Assembly: GCF_001438845.1 (NCBI RefSeq)
Contig: NZ_JQCL01000019.1
Coordinates: 1-38,410, forward strand
Direction: 5' to 3'
From: Lactiplantibacillus xiangfangensis
GTDB taxonomy: Bacteria; Bacillota; Bacilli; Lactobacillales; Lactobacillaceae
Length of the DNA: 38,410 nt
Both the position numbers and the translations under genes were made by a program. Shown piece by piece: positions 6,384 to 13,418 of this stretch. The notes beneath the pieces are model-generated. The model searched no databases. It worked only from the letters and a program-made list of their open reading frames with translations, and was not told the DNA's origin. Position 1 is the stretch's first letter. Every line of letters begins with the position of its first letter.

Positions 6384-6410
6384 TATCCCGGGCAGGATTC
6401 AACGTTGATT
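6369..6410. repeat. 10-bp inverted repeat presenting the 16-bp repeat (copy 2) in its loop
   Basis: AATCAACGTT (6369-6378) and AACGTTGATT (6401-6410) form a perfect 10-bp stem. The 22-nt loop contains all but the last base of TCCCGGGCAGGATTCA (6386-6401), the 16-mer also found upstream of int. There is no T-run downstream, so it is not an ordinary terminator. It overlaps the end of the preceding gene. Confidence 0.6.
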
Positions 6411-6436
6411 GTCAGATTTGAGAGGAAGCTAATTTT

Positions 6437-6547
6437 ATGAATGTTTTAGCCATTATTGGTATAGGAATTGCTTGTTTCCTGATTATGGCGGATGCAATTG
6501 GTTGGCGGGAAGCGTTCAAGCGGATTCAGAACATGTTTGGAATTTAG
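6437..6547 (+). CDS. Tiny membrane protein (36 aa)
   Basis: This 36-residue frame starts MNVLAIIGIGIACFLIMADA and ends with an amphipathic basic helix (WREAFKRIQNMFGI). AGAGGAAG lies 8 nt before ATG 6437. It has one membrane helix. The stop is followed at once by the ribosome site of the next gene, as expected in this compact operon. Confidence 0.6.
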   Translation: MNVLAIIGIGIACFLIMADAIGWREAFKRIQNMFGI

Positions 6548-6557
6548 AAAGGTAGGT

Positions 6558-6821
6558 ATGTCTGCTATGGGTAATGCTCAAACTATATTTGAGGGGCTAC
6601 ATGACCAAATACAAAAGAATCGTGATCTATTTGAGCTCAGAAAACTTAGGGATGCCATCATTGATGCAAGCAAACAGGGGAAAATGGGAATGACATGGGG
6701 TCACTCAGTAATTGATGATGACGTCGCTAACGCTTTGCTAAGTGAAGGGATTGTAGTCATCAAGTGTACAAGTAAAAATGACTATTTACTTGATTGGTCG
6801 GAAATTTATGAGGAGATGTAG
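6558..6821 (+). CDS. Small early protein, unknown
   Basis: This 87-residue protein starts MSAMGNAQTIFEGLHDQIQ. ATG 6558 has AGAAAGG 5 nt upstream; the reading frame is open further back but overlaps the preceding small gene. It is helical, with a polar centre (RKLRDAIIDASKQGKMGMTWG) and no recognised domain. It ends 4 bp before the next start. Confidence 0.65.
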   Translation: MSAMGNAQTIFEGLHDQIQKNRDLFELRKLRDAIIDASKQGKMGMTWGHSVIDDDVANALLSEGIVVIKCTSKNDYLLDWSEIYEEM

Positions 6822-6825
6822 CAGT

Positions 6826-7005
6826 GTGAATTACAAAATAGTACCACGTAAACCATTTGAAAGATGGTCAAAGATGCAAAGTAAAACCTGTCACCGGCGG
6901 CAACCAGTGGCAGGCACAACTGACGATCTGCTTAGAATCGTATCCAAGGTCTATTTTAAATCAAAGCTAACTTGGCGGCAACGCTTATGGAGGTGGTTGC
7001 GATGA
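6826..7005 (+). CDS. Small basic early protein, unknown
   Basis: This 59-residue, strongly basic protein ends in a Trp/Arg cluster (LTWRQRLWRWLR). The start is GTG 6826, 9 nt after AGGAGA. Its stop overlaps the SSB start in an ATGA arrangement (7002-7005), so translation of the two is probably coupled. No family recognised. Confidence 0.65.
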   Translation: MNYKIVPRKPFERWSKMQSKTCHRRQPVAGTTDDLLRIVSKVYFKSKLTWRQRLWRWLR

Positions 7006-7502
7006 TTAATCGTGCAGTGCTAGTAGGCCACTTGACGCGTAATCCTGAACTACGCTACACGAGTGGTGGCGCAGCCGTTGCGACGTTCACCATTGCAGTG
7101 AATCGGAGCTTTACAAGTCAAAATGGCGAACGACAAGCCGATTTCATTAATTGCGTAATTTGGCGCAAGCCTGCGGAGAACTTCTCTAATTTCACTAGCA
7201 AAGGTTCACTGGTTGGTATTGATGGTCGTATCCAAACCAGAAACTACGAAAACCAACAGGGACAACGGGTTTACGTCACAGAAGTCGTCGTTGATAACTT
7301 CTCATTATTAGAATCACGAGCAGAGGCCGATAAGCGACGTGAGGAAAGCAACAGTTACTCACAACACCAGCCTGGCTCAACGGTACCTACAAGTGATTCT
7401 GGGGAAAACAGCAGTGCTCCTAGTTCAGCTGGCAATCAGAACGACTCATTTGCTAATGATGGTGCTGAAATTGACATCAGTGATGATGACTTGCCATTTT
7501 AG
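7002..7502 (+). CDS. ssb: Single-stranded DNA-binding protein
   Basis: This 166-residue protein is a clear SSB. The OB-fold spans residues 1-105 (MINRAVLVGHLTRNPELRYT, FTIAVNRSF, ADFINCVIWRKPAENF). A Ser/Asn-rich linker follows, and the acidic tip ends DDDLPF, the partner-docking tail. ATG 7002 is chosen because GGAGGTGG lies just upstream and the first residues match the family start. It coats single-stranded phage DNA in replication and recombination and precedes the initiator gene in the same operon. Confidence 0.97.
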   Translation: MINRAVLVGHLTRNPELRYTSGGAAVATFTIAVNRSFTSQNGERQADFINCVIWRKPAENFSNFTSKGSLVGIDGRIQTRNYENQQGQRVYVTEVVVDNFSLLESRAEADKRREESNSYSQHQPGSTVPTSDSGENSSAPSSAGNQNDSFANDGAEIDISDDDLPF

Positions 7503-7514
7503 GAGGTGGATGAG

Positions 7515-8369
7515 ATGGCCAGAATACGGAAATTGGCCCAAAACAACTACACGGTTATTGATAACGCAATAATCCGTGATAAGTCATTGAGCTGGAAGGC
7601 TAAAGGTGTATTTGCCTACTTATGGTCCATGCCTGATGATTGGGAATTCTATGAGACCGAGGTTATGACGCATGCTAAAGACGGTCGCGACTCATTACGA
7701 AGCGCGATTAAAGAATTGCAGGACCACCATTATATGCAACGAACACGATCCCGAAATGAAAAAGGTCAAGTTAAGACTAGTGATTGGGAATTGTCGGATA
7801 AGCCTATGTTGGAAAAACCTACACAGGATAAACCTATGCAGGATGACCCGACACTACCAAGTACTAATGGACTAAGTACTGATTTACCAATTACTGATGG
7901 TACTAATGATGATGATGAAGGCCATCCCCAAACGGATGATCCTGTTAAAAAGAGCTGGGTAAACCTATGGACCGATGAACCTAATACGGTTGTTGGCGCT
8001 AAGTTGCGAGAATGGTCTCAGAATCTCAATCCTGAATTAGTTTGTTTTGCTATCCAAGTAGCTGGTGAGCATTCGGTTAAGCAAACAGGAGCCCTCAAGT
8101 ACTTAACTGCTGTTATCGATGGCTGGTTGAAACGTAAAATCACAACCTTAGATCAGGCTAAGAAGGCTGCTGAAGAACACGATAAACGGCGATCACAAAG
8201 AAAGCCTCATGGCGGTAAGAGTCATAAGAAACAAGAGATAAAACCACATTGGATGGAAGACCAAAAGACTGGTTACCAGGCTAAGCCCAAAAGTAAGTTG
8301 ACTGACCAACAGCGCAAAGAATTAGAGGAACGTGTAAAGAGGCTAGATAAGCCGAAAGAGGTGGTATAG
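7515..8369 (+). CDS. DnaD-like replication initiator (replisome organiser)
   Basis: This 284-residue protein has an N-terminal winged helix (about residues 1-85; VIDNAIIRDKSLSWKAKGVF is the standard phage initiator opening). An acidic linker (about 100-145) follows. The DnaD-type helical domain is at about 155-220 (LREWSQNLNPELVCFAIQ, YLTAVIDGWLKR). The C-terminus is Lys/Arg-rich. ATG 7515 follows AGGAGGT by 7 nt. Proteins of this kind bind the phage origin and recruit the host helicase loader. No phage helicase or loader gene follows, so host factors are probably used. Confidence 0.85.
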   Translation: MARIRKLAQNNYTVIDNAIIRDKSLSWKAKGVFAYLWSMPDDWEFYETEVMTHAKDGRDSLRSAIKELQDHHYMQRTRSRNEKGQVKTSDWELSDKPMLEKPTQDKPMQDDPTLPSTNGLSTDLPITDGTNDDDEGHPQTDDPVKKSWVNLWTDEPNTVVGAKLREWSQNLNPELVCFAIQVAGEHSVKQTGALKYLTAVIDGWLKRKITTLDQAKKAAEEHDKRRSQRKPHGGKSHKKQEIKPHWMEDQKTGYQAKPKSKLTDQQRKELEERVKRLDKPKEVV

Positions 8370-8371
8370 GG

Positions 8372-9067
8372 ATGTTACAGGATTACAGTGCTGTCGTACG
8401 TGCTGAAGGTGATTTGGTTGTCATTCGGTTAAGCGATGACCACAATGCTAAATTTATCAAGCCTGGGGATGTCGTTGAACTTGGGTTTGAAGATGGTCGG
8501 ACCATTACAGCAAAGCAGCGCGCTAAGTGTTATGCAATTTTTAATGAAGTTGATGACTGGAATGGCAATCATGATCGTGAACTCACTAAGCGGCAGCTGA
8601 AAAACACGTTCTTAAGTAAGAATCACATTGCTACGCCATTTTCATTAGCAAATTGTTCAATGACGAGAGCCAATAATTTTATCGAATTTTTGATAGATTT
8701 TTGCATGGATATGGATGTTCCGTTTGGCAGTAGGACCTTGGACCAGATTCAGGGCCAGTATGGATGGGAACGAACGTGCTTGAAGTATAAAAAGTGCTGT
8801 ATTTGCGGCAAGCATGCAGACATCGCCCATGTTCACGCGGTTGGTATTGGTCGGGACCGAAATCATATTAATAACGTAGGTAACCGTGTAATGCCACTGT
8901 GCCGAATGCACCACGTTATGCAGCATAAGGTCGGTATTAAGAGCTTTATGAACGAGTTTCAAGTTAAAGGCGTGGAGGTTACGCCTGAGCTCCAACGAGA
9001 ATTAAAAATTGGTAACTGGCACGTTGACTACGGCGAAGACATCAACATGACGAGAGAAGATGCTTAA
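8372..9067 (+). CDS. Putative HNH-type nuclease of phage recombination/replication module
   Basis: This 231-residue protein has its catalytic part at about residues 142-190: paired Cys CCICGKHADIAHVHAVG, then NVGNRVMPLCRMHHVMQHK. This Cys/His-rich HNH pattern is seen in the putative HNHc nuclease family found beside initiators in lactobacillus phages. The N-terminal 100 residues resemble the Gram-positive NinB-like accessory region (TAKQRAKCYAIFNEVDDW). It starts 2 bp after the initiator stop. It may process branched DNA; the substrate is unproven. Confidence 0.75.
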   Translation: MLQDYSAVVRAEGDLVVIRLSDDHNAKFIKPGDVVELGFEDGRTITAKQRAKCYAIFNEVDDWNGNHDRELTKRQLKNTFLSKNHIATPFSLANCSMTRANNFIEFLIDFCMDMDVPFGSRTLDQIQGQYGWERTCLKYKKCCICGKHADIAHVHAVGIGRDRNHINNVGNRVMPLCRMHHVMQHKVGIKSFMNEFQVKGVEVTPELQRELKIGNWHVDYGEDINMTREDA

Positions 9068-9397
9068 ATGCCAAGAATTGATAGTCGAATGTTACTTGAG
9101 AGCGTTCAGGAAGTGGAAAACGAATACCATTCAGTGAATATTGCACCAGCTAAGGCCATGACAAAAGTTTGGCATTTATCTGGGGCTGTCATCCCTGATG
9201 ATCCACAAAGAGTATTTGTAACCAAACGGACGTACACGGTTATACGAGTGAGCGTTAATCATGGGTTGTCAGTTTCAGCAATAGCAAGCCTTTTAAATCG
9301 TAGCCCAAGCGAAATTGACAAAATGGTGCGGGCATACAAATGCAATGAGTTAAAGATTACGAAGAGGGGTTATAAACATGACAGAGAAAAGTATTAA
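9068..9397 (+). CDS. Small HTH-type early protein
   Basis: This 109-residue protein has a likely helix-turn-helix at about residues 65-95 (VNHGLSVSAIASLLNRSPSE). It starts directly after the nuclease gene stop. Its last 20 bp overlap the next gene, whose ribosome site (GAGGGG) lies inside it. Possibly a regulator of early genes; the family was not recognised. Confidence 0.65.
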   Translation: MPRIDSRMLLESVQEVENEYHSVNIAPAKAMTKVWHLSGAVIPDDPQRVFVTKRTYTVIRVSVNHGLSVSAIASLLNRSPSEIDKMVRAYKCNELKITKRGYKHDREKY

Positions 9398-9827
9398 TTT
9401 TAATTTATCAGAAATTAGTGGTGGTGCAGTTCAAGAAAAGCTTGACCGGGAAATGAAGCGGGTGGCTGCTAACATCATTGATCCAAATACCGATGCTAAG
9501 AAGAAACGTAAAATCACACTGACTATTACCCTTGCACCTAATGATTCTAGGACAGTGGTTGATGTTGATACCGAAGTTAAGTCAGTTCTGGCACCACAGT
9601 CAGCAGTACCAACGACGATTATGACTGGCCGTAATTTAGATACTGGTGAAATTGCAGTGAATGAACTTAAATCTGGTACGCCAGGGCAAACGTACATTGA
9701 TGACGATGGCACGGTTAAAACGGATACGGGTCAGCCGGTTGAAGAAGTTGAGAAGGAACAAGCTACTGCTAAAAGTGGTTCTAACAAATTAGTTGATTTT
9801 CAAGCACAGAAGAAACAGGAAAACTAG
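9378..9827 (+). CDS. Replication terminator protein-like
   Basis: This 149-residue protein matches in style the phage family annotated as replication terminator protein: N-terminal MTEKSINFNLSEISGGAVQE, then NIIDPNTDAKKKRKITLTIT. The C-terminal third is acidic and Gln/Lys-rich and looks disordered. The name comes from databases; its biochemical role is not established. GAGGGG lies 8 nt before ATG 9378. Confidence 0.65.
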   Translation: MTEKSINFNLSEISGGAVQEKLDREMKRVAANIIDPNTDAKKKRKITLTITLAPNDSRTVVDVDTEVKSVLAPQSAVPTTIMTGRNLDTGEIAVNELKSGTPGQTYIDDDGTVKTDTGQPVEEVEKEQATAKSGSNKLVDFQAQKKQEN

Positions 9828-9839
9828 GAGGAATTAATC

Positions 9840-10601
9840 ATGGATATGACTACTGAAACACTACAACACATTGAAAGCCAAGCCTTAACGGCGGCAGGTA
9901 AAAAGGTTTATACGGATGAAAGTGGCAAACAATTCTTAATTGGCGATGATGTGCGACCTTACCACCGTGATGGTCACGCAGATGAGGCAATCGAGACAAG
10001 CACGTTATCTAGTATTGTGACTTACATCAAGTCAGGAATGGATAATCGGAAACATGTATTGATTCATGTAGTTTCGCCAACTCGAGTTGATTTGTTAGGA
10101 GATTTAGATGACTACGGCGCTCGTGAAGAATTAATGACAGCGGCGCCGACTAATGACGCAATTCGTTGGGGACACTTTTATGATCGTGAATCGATGAATA
10201 TTTTACTTCAGTCCGGTTTCCGGTCAACCAGCGATGGTATGACTACGGATGACCGGGATGCCATTGTTAAGTTTATTGGTAACTTGGTCCAGGACAACAA
10301 CTCGGTTCACGTTCAAGACGATGGTGTAACTCAATCGGCAAATGTACGCCAAGGGGTTGCCAATCAAGCAGAAGCTAAGGTGCCTAATCCAGTACTGCTA
10401 AAGCCATATCGAACATTTACGGAAGTCGACCAACCAGAAAGCCATTTTATTTTTCGGATTGATGCGGATATGGAGGCTGCGCTGTTTGAAGCTGATGGTG
10501 GTGCTTGGCGACAAGTAGCAATCAACAATGTGAAAGACTATCTAAGTAAGGCGCTTGCTGACTTAGCGGACGTTGAAAATAAAGTAACAATCCTAGGCTA
10601 A
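9840..10601 (+). CDS. DUF2303-like early protein
   Basis: This 253-residue soluble protein resembles the DUF2303/YfdQ group by its central FYDRESMNILLQSGF, its DDRDAIVKFIGNL and a C-terminal ESHFIFRIDADMEAALFEAD. It lies 12 bp after the replication-terminator-like gene, with AGGAGG before ATG 9840. The function of this family is unknown. Genes of this type often sit with recombination genes; none is evident here. Confidence 0.6.
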   Translation: MDMTTETLQHIESQALTAAGKKVYTDESGKQFLIGDDVRPYHRDGHADEAIETSTLSSIVTYIKSGMDNRKHVLIHVVSPTRVDLLGDLDDYGAREELMTAAPTNDAIRWGHFYDRESMNILLQSGFRSTSDGMTTDDRDAIVKFIGNLVQDNNSVHVQDDGVTQSANVRQGVANQAEAKVPNPVLLKPYRTFTEVDQPESHFIFRIDADMEAALFEADGGAWRQVAINNVKDYLSKALADLADVENKVTILG

Positions 10602-10604
10602 GAC

Positions 10605-10739
10605 ATGGAGCGAATGAAGAGATTGATCAATGCAGTAGTGGACCGATTTAAAGTGGCAATAGTTATTATTGCGTTCACTGCGGCACTGATATTACTAGCA
10701 AAGGTGGCAGCGCTGTGGTATTACACCGCGCTGTTTTAA
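10605..10739 (+). CDS. Tiny membrane protein (44 aa)
   Basis: This 44-residue frame has a basic start (MERMKRLINAVVDRFK) and one long membrane helix (VAIVIIAFTAALILLAKVAAL). It starts 3 bp after the previous stop and fills the gap exactly. The ribosome site is weak, so translation may be coupled. Function unknown. Confidence 0.5.
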   Translation: MERMKRLINAVVDRFKVAIVIIAFTAALILLAKVAALWYYTALF

Positions 10740-10752
10740 GAAGGCGTTGAAG

Positions 10753-10965
10753 ATGGAATTAACTGAAGTTGTAATTAAGTGCTATCAAAAATTGTTGAGA
10801 CTTGGCACAAAGTCAGATGCAGATGCGATTTTACTATATGCGTATCTATTATTGTGGAACAGGACTGGTAGTCCGGTTCATGTTAATCATTTTCATGATG
10901 ATGTAGTCAATGAGGACGTATTTATTGCGCGTTTCTCAGATAGTAAGCAGGAGGAAACAGAATGA
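10753..10965 (+). CDS. Small early protein, unknown (70 aa)
   Basis: This 70-residue protein has a central helix (SDADAILLYAYLLLWN) and an acidic tail. ATG 10753 has AAGAAGG about 8 nt upstream. Its stop overlaps the next tiny gene by 4 bp (ATGA). No family recognised. Confidence 0.6.
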   Translation: MELTEVVIKCYQKLLRLGTKSDADAILLYAYLLLWNRTGSPVHVNHFHDDVVNEDVFIARFSDSKQEETE

Positions 10966-11048
10966 AACGAGGGGATGACGGTATTTTAATCCCAGAATTA
11001 ACACCGGAAATTATCGAACAGGCATTTGAAACGTTTGGAGATGACTAA
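10962..11048 (+). CDS. Tiny acidic protein (28 aa)
   Basis: This 28-residue frame starts MKRGDDGILIPELTPEII. It overlaps the preceding stop (ATGA) and has a perfect AGGAGG 7 nt before ATG 10962. Unknown function; the strong site and coupling support translation. Confidence 0.5.
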   Translation: MKRGDDGILIPELTPEIIEQAFETFGDD

Positions 11049-11051
11049 TAA

Positions 11052-11219
11052 ATGAAAATTAAGATAGTTCCACCAAAAGGCAGCAGTGAAAAACCATATG
11101 TAAAAGAATTTAATAATTGGGATGAAGTTAACGCCTACTTATTGCGTAAAAACGAGCCAATATGGGAAGCCATCCCGCAAAATGAAGCAGTTAACTTTGA
11201 TATGAATGAAATAAACTAG
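11052..11219 (+). CDS. Small early protein, unknown (55 aa)
   Basis: This 55-residue protein starts MKIKIVPPKGSSEKPYVKEF and contains NNWDEVNAYLLRKNEPIW. It starts 3 bp after the previous stop, with GGAGATGA upstream. No family recognised. Confidence 0.55.
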   Translation: MKIKIVPPKGSSEKPYVKEFNNWDEVNAYLLRKNEPIWEAIPQNEAVNFDMNEIN

Positions 11220-11268
11220 AATCAAACTTTCATGATTAATATTCTTGTTTTATGAAGAGGGTAAAAAT

Positions 11269-11535
11269 ATGACACCCGAAGATATTGTAGAAGGCCAAAA
11301 ACTTTTTGCTGTTTATATTTTGCAAAGCGAAAAATATCAGACTGAAAAAGTCGAAGTTATCAAGGTTAGTACTTATTTTATTTATGTGAAGGATGAGCAT
11401 GGACATTTGGCACGATACATCAAGAAAAAGTCATTTCCGCTTCAATATGATATTGGCTTATCTGCTTGGTTCAATAAAGTTTACCTGACTGATAATAAAA
11501 ACCAGGCGAAGCTATGGGAGCATTGTGCTAAATGA
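11269..11535 (+). CDS. Small early protein, unknown (88 aa)
   Basis: This 88-residue protein starts MTPEDIVEGQKLFAVYI and looks like a small beta-rich fold. ATG 11269 is chosen because GAAGAGGG lies upstream; an in-frame ATG at 11245 has no site. No family recognised. Confidence 0.6.
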   Translation: MTPEDIVEGQKLFAVYILQSEKYQTEKVEVIKVSTYFIYVKDEHGHLARYIKKKSFPLQYDIGLSAWFNKVYLTDNKNQAKLWEHCAK

Positions 11536-11563
11536 AATTTCTAATATACGAGGAGAGAAAAGT

Positions 11564-11749
11564 ATGAAAAAGAAGTTTAAGATTCGTGATTTGTTATCAA
11601 TTGAAGTTCATCTTGATACTGATGATGAAGATGAAGAAATGCAGTGGTTTCCCGTATTTATTAATACTCCCAATGGTGTTATTTCTCAGTTCTCACATCC
11701 AGGAGACTTGGATGATGCATTGGAATTTAGAATGAATGAAGCTAAATGA
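11564..11749 (+). CDS. Small acidic early protein, unknown (61 aa)
   Basis: This 61-residue protein has a basic start (MKKKFKIRD) and a run DTDDEDEEM. ATG 11564 lies after AGGAGAG; the longer frame start overlaps the upstream gene and has no site. No family recognised. Confidence 0.6.
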   Translation: MKKKFKIRDLLSIEVHLDTDDEDEEMQWFPVFINTPNGVISQFSHPGDLDDALEFRMNEAK

Positions 11750-11788
11750 GATTCCTGTACTTGATGCTGAAAGCAAGGAGAGAATGCT

Positions 11789-12400
11789 TTGAAAAAGAAA
11801 GTAGCTTACGGAATTGTGACTGCAGCCATTGCATTACTGCTAGGTGGCTGCCAATGGATTGATGATTGGACATCTGATTTTAAGCAGCAGATGGTTGGTC
11901 TACCAATGACGGTTGAAACCTATGATGACAATGCGCAAAAGATAGATAATATTCGCGGGAAATCATTATCAATTAAACGTGACACAAAGTTTGATCAGAC
12001 CAATGAAAAAGGCACCACCACGAAAGAATCTAAGGTTTTAGATATTACGCTAGGTGGTAAGCAAATCACACACGTTGGTAGTAGCCTTATTGCTTACCAA
12101 AACGGACTAACCAATGTGTTAGATAAATACCCTAAACGCGCCGAGGTAACCAATAATAATCCCTCATTACCGTTTATGAATAGATTTGTTAATGAGTATA
12201 AAAACTATTTCACCGGAGCAAAGAAGGTCATCCTGATTAGGTCACAGACAGGACAACCCCTTGCAACCTTTGCGGGTAATAAGGTTAGCTATAAAGCAAC
12301 GAGTGTTCCAAGTAGTACATCGTTATTGATAGATGGCAAGCGTCTGTTCGTATATCGCTGTGACTACACGATTTATACGAGGGATGCACTGCTAAATTAA
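11789..12400 (+). CDS. Phage-encoded lipoprotein, DUF5052-like
   Basis: This 203-residue protein has a lipoprotein signal: KKK at the start, a hydrophobic core at residues 8-18 and lipobox LGGC with C21 as the lipid-bearing residue. The mature part (FKQQMVGLPMTVETYDDNAQKI, NIRGKSLSIKRD) resembles the DUF5052 lipoproteins of lactobacilli. The start is TTG 11789 with AAGGAG 8 nt upstream. It should sit outside the cytoplasmic membrane. In other lactic phages a lipoprotein (Ltp of TP-J34) blocks DNA injection by competing phages. The same role is possible here, but this gene is in the early operon, not beside the repressor. Confidence 0.75.
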   Translation: MKKKVAYGIVTAAIALLLGGCQWIDDWTSDFKQQMVGLPMTVETYDDNAQKIDNIRGKSLSIKRDTKFDQTNEKGTTTKESKVLDITLGGKQITHVGSSLIAYQNGLTNVLDKYPKRAEVTNNNPSLPFMNRFVNEYKNYFTGAKKVILIRSQTGQPLATFAGNKVSYKATSVPSSTSLLIDGKRLFVYRCDYTIYTRDALLN

Positions 12401-12429
12401 TAATATGATTTTCAGAGGGAGATTAAATA

Positions 12430-12696
12430 ATGAGCGAATTAGTTGATCAATCTGGATACTACTTAATCAATCAGGGAACACTTAAAGGAAAATTTTGTGC
12501 CATGATTTACGATTTGGATATTATGAAATATATTGCGTTTAACGATAAAGGAACACCAATCACAGTATTTGGTATAAATGAAATCGTTAGATCAGTTAAT
12601 CTTGGTGAGATAAGCCTGATAAAAGAAACTAACGATACGATTCAGTCCATGATAGCCAGGCAGAAGCAAGAGAATAAAGATTCACTGCTAGATTAG
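12430..12696 (+). CDS. Small early protein, unknown (88 aa)
   Basis: This 88-residue protein starts MSELVDQSGYYLINQG and has a beta-rich front and a helical Gln/Lys tail. GAGGGAG precedes ATG 12430. It lies between the lipoprotein and the late regulator. No family recognised. Confidence 0.65.
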   Translation: MSELVDQSGYYLINQGTLKGKFCAMIYDLDIMKYIAFNDKGTPITVFGINEIVRSVNLGEISLIKETNDTIQSMIARQKQENKDSLLD

Positions 12697-12713
12697 CAAC
12701 CGGGGTGAGAGAA

Positions 12714-13244
12714 TTGACGGAACTAACGGATGAACACATTATCAAAGTTGCAGCGCGTGCTGGCGCTTTGGCGTTTAGAGATTATCAGTTAAAAATCAAA
12801 AAGTCTAATTATGAAAAAAAGTGTCGCAATATTAAATTGATTCTTGAAAATTATCACTACTTGGAAAAACATGTCAATGTTGATTTGCCTGAGTTGAATG
12901 CTAAGGATCAAGAGACAGTGGCAGTCATCCCTAAGTGGGAGCTTAGTGTGTATGCCATGCTTGGGTTCAAAGCACGATCTAAGTTGATGATCGAGTATAT
13001 TAATTTAGTACTCAAGGCCTACAAAGAAGATTGTAGTTACAGTACTGATGAAGCAGTGAAGCGGCGGTACCTGGTTATTAAATCGCTGTATTTAAATAAC
13101 CCGACAATTAATCGAGAAAGATGTGCAGAATTATTTCATGTCAATCATCGAACGATTGATAGGGATGTAACCGCGTCACTGCAAGACTTGTCAGTGTTAT
13201 TGTTCGGAGCGGATGCTATTAACGACATGAGTATGATGTCGTAA
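12714..13244 (+). CDS. ArpU-type late transcription regulator
   Basis: This 176-residue protein is the last early gene, the usual position of ArpU/RinA-type activators of phage late genes. The N-terminal half is helical and basic. The C-terminal part (about residues 120-165) looks like a sigma-factor-like helix-turn-helix (INRERCAELFHVNHRTIDRDV). TTG 12714 is preferred because GGGGTGAGAG lies just upstream; a GTG at 12705 would lie within that site. The likely target is the late promoter region at 13236-13280 immediately downstream. Confidence 0.8.
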   Translation: MTELTDEHIIKVAARAGALAFRDYQLKIKKSNYEKKCRNIKLILENYHYLEKHVNVDLPELNAKDQETVAVIPKWELSVYAMLGFKARSKLMIEYINLVLKAYKEDCSYSTDEAVKRRYLVIKSLYLNNPTINRERCAELFHVNHRTIDRDVTASLQDLSVLLFGADAINDMSMMS

Positions 13245-13280
13245 ACATGTCGCAACAACGCCCCAAAAGCCTGTTATATT
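13236..13280 (+). promoter_or_regulatory. Candidate late promoter with tandem activator sites
   Basis: Two near-identical 9-mers, ATGTCGTAA (13236-13244) and ATGTCGCAA (13247-13255), lie 11 bp apart. They are followed 19 bp later by an extended -10 element TGTTATATT (TATATT at 13275-13280). No good -35 box is present, as expected for an activator-dependent promoter. This would drive the tRNA-like region and, past the terminator, the late genes. Inference from layout. Confidence 0.45.
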
Positions 13281-13324
13281 AGTAGTATCAGCAAGTGACA
13301 GAGATACTAGTTATTTCCTTGAGT

Positions 13325-13385
13325 GTCATCGTGGGCTAATTGGTTAAGCCACAATGAGATGCAGGTTCGAATCCTGCCGATGATA
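13325..13385 (+). ncRNA. tRNA-like element lacking the anticodon arm
   Basis: A 61-nt element. The 7-bp acceptor stem GTCATCG (13325-13331) pairs CGATGAT (13378-13384; one G-T pair). The D arm is GGCT/AGCC with loop AATTGGTTA. The perfect 5-bp T arm is GCAGG/CCTGC with loop TTCGAAT. Only 9 nt (CAATGAGAT) lie where the anticodon arm and variable loop should be, so it cannot decode. All tRNA elbow features are intact, so it may be an RNase P substrate or RNA mimic. No CCA is encoded. Confidence 0.65.
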
Positions 13386-13390
13386 TAGGT

Positions 13391-13412
13391 GATTGGAAGC
13401 TAAGAGCCAGTC
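13391..13412 (+). repeat. Small hairpin between the two tRNA-like elements
   Basis: GATTGG (13391-13396) pairs CCAGTC (13407-13412), 6 bp with one G-T pair and a 10-nt loop. There is no T-run. It may separate the two folded RNAs. Confidence 0.35.
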
Positions 13413-13418
13413 ACTAAG

